Assembly: GCA_905160935.1 (NCBI GenBank) | Contig: CAJHZI010000478.1 | Span: 2,885,001 to 2,949,000, forward strand | Direction: 5' to 3' | DNA from: Enchytraeus crypticus | Lineage: Eukaryota > Annelida > Clitellata > Enchytraeida > Enchytraeidae | DNA length: 64,000 bases | Part shown: piece by piece, positions 60,335-64,000 of the stretch | Layout of the letters: the number at the start of each line of letters is the position of its first letter | Position numbering within the stretch: the stretch's first letter is position 1 | Made by a program: the position numbers and the translations under genes | Notes under the pieces: generated by a model | Told to the model about the DNA's origin: nothing | Database searches by the model: none | Seen by the model: only the letters and a program-made list of their open reading frames with translations

Positions 60335-60540
60335 TCTACGAACTGAAGAAAGCAACGGGAAACCATCTCACAAGCCATACTTTTCCCAAACTATAGGCTA
60401 CATAAGGTATGGATAAGGCATAGACTTTGTGAAGGGATTAATTTGTTGATCTAAGGAGTGCTCTTATGGAGCGAGAAAACAGACTTTGAGTATGAATATA
60501 TACCTTGAACCAGTCACATGGCAGTGCACTGAAGAAGAAG
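60335..60540 (+). repeat. SINE-D, well-preserved copy
   Basis: AGCAACGGGAAACCATCTCA, CCCAAACTATAGGCTACATA, GTGCTCTTATGGAGCGAG, ATATATACCTTGAACC and CATGGCAGTGCACTGAAGAA. The last part resembles the LINE-C tail. Confidence 0.75.
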
Positions 60541-60541
60541 A

Positions 60542-60753
60542 GAAGAATTCTTTAAGTAAGACGATTTATTATTATCTCACTGGACAGCTATTGTAGTTAT
60601 TATAGTTATTATAGTTATTATAGTTATTATAGTTATTATAGTTATTATAGTTATTATAGTTATTACAGTTATTATAGTCATAGTTATTCCTATTTACGGT
60701 TCGTAGAAGAATTCTTTAAGTAAGACGATTTATTATTCTTTCACTGGACTGTA
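60542..60753. repeat. 9-bp array between two copies of a 45-bp direct repeat
   Basis: About ten units of AGTTATTAT (60586-60685). The flanking repeats, 60542-60583 and about 60710-60753, both read GAATTCTTTAAGTAAGACGA and then TTTATTATT, CACTGGAC. Confidence 0.8.
60729..60734 (-). terminator. Poly(A) signal of the unidentified gene
   Basis: AATAAA on the minus strand, about 85 bases after the TAG at 60817. A second AATAAA in the duplicated flank lies near 60563. Confidence 0.5.
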
Positions 60754-60816
60754 GAGAACAGGTCAGGGGGTGAGCTGATCATTGAGGGATTCAGACGTTC
60801 CTCGCCTGGCAACAAA

Positions 60817-60953
60817 CTAATAGAGAGATCCGTTAAGATCCTTCCAGCTGAGAGTCCTGTACTGGAGATTGGACTCCCCTCCAGTGAAGTCACGAGATGG
60901 AATGTTACAGGGGTCAGGAGAGTCACAGTGCTCGATGTCATCATTATTGGAAT
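60817..60953 (-). CDS. Unidentified protein, last coding exon
   Basis: Minus strand. Acceptor CCCACCCCACCCCTGCTAG is strongly pyrimidine-rich. The exon then codes SNNDDIEHCDSPDPCNIPSR, DFTGGESNLQYRTLSWKDLN and GSLY to a TAG at 60819-60817. It is GC-rich in AT-rich surroundings. AATAAA (60734-60729) lies about 85 bases after the stop. The product is a hydrophilic C-terminal tail, and I recognise no family. S/D-rich stretches and the terminal LSWKDLNGSLY may be a docking or sorting tail of a larger protein, which is speculation. Confidence 0.55.
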
Positions 60954-61261
60954 CTAGCAGGGGTGGGGTGGGTTTATTGATGTTTAAGTGTCTCAAAAAT
61001 ATTAAATGGGTTTTGATTAGTAAAATTTTATTTCACGTCTGTGTCGTCTAAATATCTCTATGCGTGAATTATATATCATTTCATCTGATTTTATATATTT
61101 CACAGACAAACTACCGAGGATAGTATAATGTGTGCGCAAGCTCGTGTTGCTTTTTTAGCATTTGCTCTACTGATTTAATTCGGTGACAGTTGGATTGCTC
61201 TTTAGTGGATGAGCTTGAAACTAACACTGAGTTTACAAAAACAACCCGCCCTTGCCTGCCT

Positions 61262-61319
61262 TAGAACCTGCCATGGCGTCCCTGACATCATCCTTGTATG
61301 AGGAAACGGACGTTAAACC

Positions 61320-61403
<84 letters not shown>

Positions 61404-61545
61404 TGACTACCGTGGAGAGAGATATAGATAGACACAGGGAGAGAGAGTGTGTATGTGTGAGCGAGAGAGATGGAGACACCTCGAAAGAGAGATATATTGA
61501 TCTACATAGAGAGAGACAGAGAAAAAGAGAAAAGAAAGGAGAAAA
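61262..61545 (+). repeat. LINE-A 3' end with long (ATT)n, then a GA-rich microsatellite
   Basis: GGCGTCCCTGACATCATCCT, GAGGAAACGGACGTTAAACC, then about 27 ATT units (61321-61403), then GAGAGAGATAGATAG-type sequence to about 61545. The spurious poly-tyrosine reading frame comes from this tract. It lies in the intron between the two exons of the unidentified gene. Confidence 0.85.
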
Positions 61546-61684
61546 AAATATGTAGAACGAAAAGAGATAGCGAGAAATAAAGGTTGTGACAAATATAAGA
61601 TAGTGAAATTAATTTATCAACAAATTTTAAGGCCAGAGACTCTCTCAAGGTCAATTATCAAGGTCAAGTGTCAAGTACTCTCAC

Positions 61685-61760
61685 AGGCAGGGGTCATTCT
61701 GGATCGAATAGTTCTGCTGTGAAGTGACCTTTCCACTGATGTGAGGTCCAATAGAACACA
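61685..61760 (-). CDS. Unidentified protein, penultimate coding exon (predicted)
   Basis: 76 bases between acceptor TGACCCCTCAG and donor GCCT|GTGAGA. Only one frame is open and joins the last exon in phase: CVLLDLTSVERSLHSRTIRS then RMTPA, with a split Tyr codon. GC-rich. The evidence is splice signals, phase and composition only. Earlier exons should lie at higher coordinates, beyond 61760, but I could not identify them. Confidence 0.4.
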
Positions 61761-62859
61761 CTGAGGGGTCAAGTTTTAGCGAATTCGTTCATTAACCTGT
61801 CACAACTCAATAATATGAAATTTTAGTAAGTGTTAATAAATCCATTGATTTATACGTCCATTACCATACTAAAAGTAGTCAAATGCTGTCAGAAAATTAA
61901 AAAGTAGGCAAAATATTGTCAGAAAGTAAACTATCCAATCGAGTAATCCAATTCATCAAGTAACGCAAAAGATCAGCTTACTATTCTAAACCTGAACAGC
62001 AAACTTTTATGTGCCTTACCCATGACCTTGTCTCCATTAATAACAAAATGTCATAAAACAATATTAGGCCTACTGCAAATTACTCAAAGGTTAAATATTC
62101 GATAGCTTCATTTCCTGAAAATCTCAGGTAATACATTTTGGTTAGATTTTTAAATAATTAAGGCATTTTGGTTTTATTCATCAGAATCTATCAGATGGCA
62201 GTCCTTCAATAGAAACTATGATTTCACTCAGAGAACTATCTATAGACTATATTATTTCATCCCGGCCACTATTGTACAGTTTTCCATAAATTAGGTCTTT
62301 TTGAATGGCATCGGTATTTTTGTTAATGAAAAAAATTAAATTCACCATTTTAAAGATTTCATATACACCTATGGTGAATAAAAATGATAATGACAGTTAA
62401 TATTATAATATAATGGCATAATTAGGCCCCCCTAGACGCGATTTTATCTTCAAGTAAAGGCGTAAATTAAACCAGGGTGATAACGTTAGCGGTTACAGTG
62501 AGATGGAGGACATCGATAATTGTAAAGTATCACTTTCCACTGAAGCGGTTAAATTCTAGCGGGCTCACTGTCGCCATCTTTCTGAAGGACGACTAGATAA
62601 AACTTTAATACGCGTTTGAAATTTTATTTGCTGCTCAAAGTACAATTTAAAATAAACATGCTTTTTGAGCAATTGCTGATATTCTTTGACCATATCTCTT
62701 TTAAAAATGAAAGTCAGTTCTTATAATTCATGCACAAACTCAATCCATGAAATAGCAGTAACTGACTGACCGGCTAAGGTCTAAGAAGTCATATACGAAA
62801 CCACAGGTGGTGGTTAACAAAATTAATTATCTTCGATCTAATAAGAAAAAGTAAAAGCT

Positions 62860-63219
62860 TACTAAACAAACATTTAATTCTCATGCTTTATTAAACCTGT
62901 GACGATTCGAAATGGTAGGAAGTCTGAAGCATAGTATAACTTTAGTTTTCTTTCTTGAAACCTTATTTGTTACGAGACGAGCACTGAATTTGTGCCTTGG
63001 CGTTACTGATTCACAGTAGAAGCCTAAACTATGTAACCCGGCCTTAACCGGGCTCGTATAACAAACACGCTGCTGATTAAAAAGCTGGTAAAGATAATGT
63101 TAGCGTCAGTTTCCTCACTCGAAAGCGATGTTAGTGACTGGCGAGCCCAGGATTTGAACCCCGCACATACTGATCCGCGTTAGAATAACTTACCGACATC
63201 GTCACTGGCTCCAGCCAGT
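62860..63219 (-). repeat. SINE-B, long form, inverted relative to 57704-58064
   Basis: Near-identical over about 360 bases to the reverse complement of 57704-58064, including the part outside the SINE body (AAACTATGTAACCCGGCCTT, GACGAGCACTGAATTTGTGC, ATTAAATGTTTGTTTAGTAA on the complement). Similarity stops at the SINE-B 5' end on one side and after TTTAGTAA on the other. Confidence 0.8.
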
Positions 63220-63839
63220 ACCTTCTGACAAGACAAATTCTGTAATCAGATATACATGTAATCTCCATGAATTCGTTAAGCAATTGACTGTTGGAAATTG
63301 GCTACTAAAAGTCTTCCGAACTCAGCCGGTCAATATAACCTCGAAGATTGCTCTGCAGCAGTATCAAAGCCGCGGGCTGACAATGTTATTGAGTTTCACT
63401 TGAAAGGGATTGTGTGCTTAATTATTTACCCCCCTGACAACAGGTCGTAATGATCGACACGCGTCGCAATGATATGAAAGGTGAAGCCACGAGCCACGCT
63501 GTTTAGATAGTCAGCTATGAAAGTAAAACAGCTCTTTATTTTCCGACAAATCAATGATATGTAATCACCGGGCAATTGAAGTGTCGAAGTTACGAGCCGT
63601 ACTTGAAGTATTTGCTAATTTTAATTCACGGTTAATGGAATTGGGATAAAGTGCAAAATGTCATGTTTTATATTATGAAATCCGCATCAGCCCAAATAAT
63701 AATCAGATATTAATTTTTACACAGTGATACTATTAGGCCATATTCATGTTATTGGCAGACATACATCATCTCTCTTTCTCTCTATCTCTCTCTCTCTCTC
63801 TCTCGCTCTCTCTCTCTCGCTCTCTCTCTCTAGTGTTCT

Positions 63840-64000
63840 GACATATGGCAGGTCCAAGGTACATATTTTTCTCAAGTCTCCTTTCACACTCTATATAGAA
63901 CACTTTATAGATCAACAATTAAGTTAATCCCTTCAAAAAAGAATTTGCCTTTCCCATCCATACGTTGTGTATCCTAAAGAAAACTTGAGAATTGAAAAGT
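63840..64000 (-). repeat. SINE-D reaching the window edge
   Basis: TATGGCAGGTCCAAGGTACA, CTCCTTTCACACTCTATAT and AAGTTAATCCCTTCA, as at 9515-9632. Confidence 0.7.

Larger units (their letters stand above)
49166..60728. other. Long gene-free stretch right of LINE-C
   Basis: No exon I can support in 11.5 kb. It holds LINE-A ends (49390-49450, 54332-54400, 59780-59825), family F pairs (49495-50005) and SINE-B (50363-50490, 57704-58064, a fragment at about 59128-59172). It also holds family G (53985-54145), family E (54778-55055), a telomere-like tandem (55190-55600), CT microsatellites (about 52890-52935 and 56910-56990), (TA)n (58367-58402), degenerate AATAAG runs (58800-58930) and SINE-D (60335-60540). 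The remainder is AT-rich and unremarkable. Confidence 0.55.
61761..64000. other. Right-hand stretch without a supported gene
   Basis: AT-rich DNA, then the inverted long SINE-B (62860-63219), a CT microsatellite (63770-63832) and a SINE-D copy running to the edge (63840-64000). Upstream exons of the gene at 60.8-61.8 kb are expected here or beyond. Only a weak start-like segment (near 62574) was noticed. Confidence 0.5.

Noticed and set aside
61298-61555. Poly-tyrosine ORF over the (ATT)n tract
   Set aside because: Pure translation of a microsatellite at the end of a LINE-A copy.
62531-62574. Minus-strand start-like segment MATVSPLEFNRFSGK in good context (AAAGATGGCG)
   Set aside because: The donor after it is weak and its phase does not lead into the exon at 61760-61685 without a stop, so I cannot attach it to that gene.

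Overview
This is an animal nuclear genome window: AT-rich, intron-rich and crowded with transposon fragments, SINEs, minisatellites and microsatellites. There is no bacterial gene organisation and I see no rRNA, convincing tRNA gene or CRISPR array. The main gene encodes a cytoplasmic intermediate filament (IF) protein with a lamin-length rod and a lamin-tail domain. That architecture is typical of protostomes, so the source is probably a lophotrochozoan (mollusc-like). I cannot name the species.

Layout. (1) 1.39-2.27 kb, minus strand: the first two coding exons of a fatty-acid-binding protein; its 3' exons are not visible. (2) 6.73-8.84 kb: a dead piggyBac element with a LINE fragment inserted in its C-terminal cysteine-rich domain. 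(3) 11.20-15.34 kb, plus strand: a four-exon gene for a 557-residue protein I do not recognise; its third exon carries a GIY-YIG-like pattern and its C-terminal half is basic and Ser/Thr/Pro-rich. (4) 43.36-18.36 kb, minus strand: the IF gene. I joined eleven coding exons by reading both strands; all splice phases agree and give 581 residues up to the last exon seen. Intron 4 holds an almost complete, frameshifted CR1/L2-like LINE at 26.6-29.7 kb. (5) 61.76-60.82 kb, minus strand: the last two coding exons of an unidentified gene, with a stop and a poly(A) signal. The stretches at 2.3-6.7, 8.8-11.2, 15.3-18.3, 43.4-60.7 and 61.8-64 kb hold no gene I can support.

Repeats recur as families, named here by letter. 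LINE-H is the CR1/L2-like LINE in intron 4; its 3' end recurs at 32.2 and 36.2-36.6 kb. LINE-A is a second CR1/L2-like family whose 3' end carries (ATT)n or (AATC)n tails. LINE-C is an RTE-like family ending in a GA-rich tail. SINE-B is tRNA-like and shares about 40 bp with the LINE-A 3' end. SINE-D shares its 3' end with LINE-C. E, F and G are further dispersed repeats. Several are nested (LINE in piggyBac, B in D, G in LINE-H), so relative ages can be read.

The most unusual pattern is at the IF gene: tandem repeats or transposon tails run up to, or within a few tens of bases of, most of its splice sites. Other points worth checking are a four-copy 21-bp CAGCTG array at the IF 5' end, a TATA/NRF1/E-box cluster on the opposite strand inside IF intron 2, and a 154-bp tandem array carrying telomere-like TTAGGG runs near 55.4 kb. 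Exon joins and family names come from reading alone; no alignment or database search was run.
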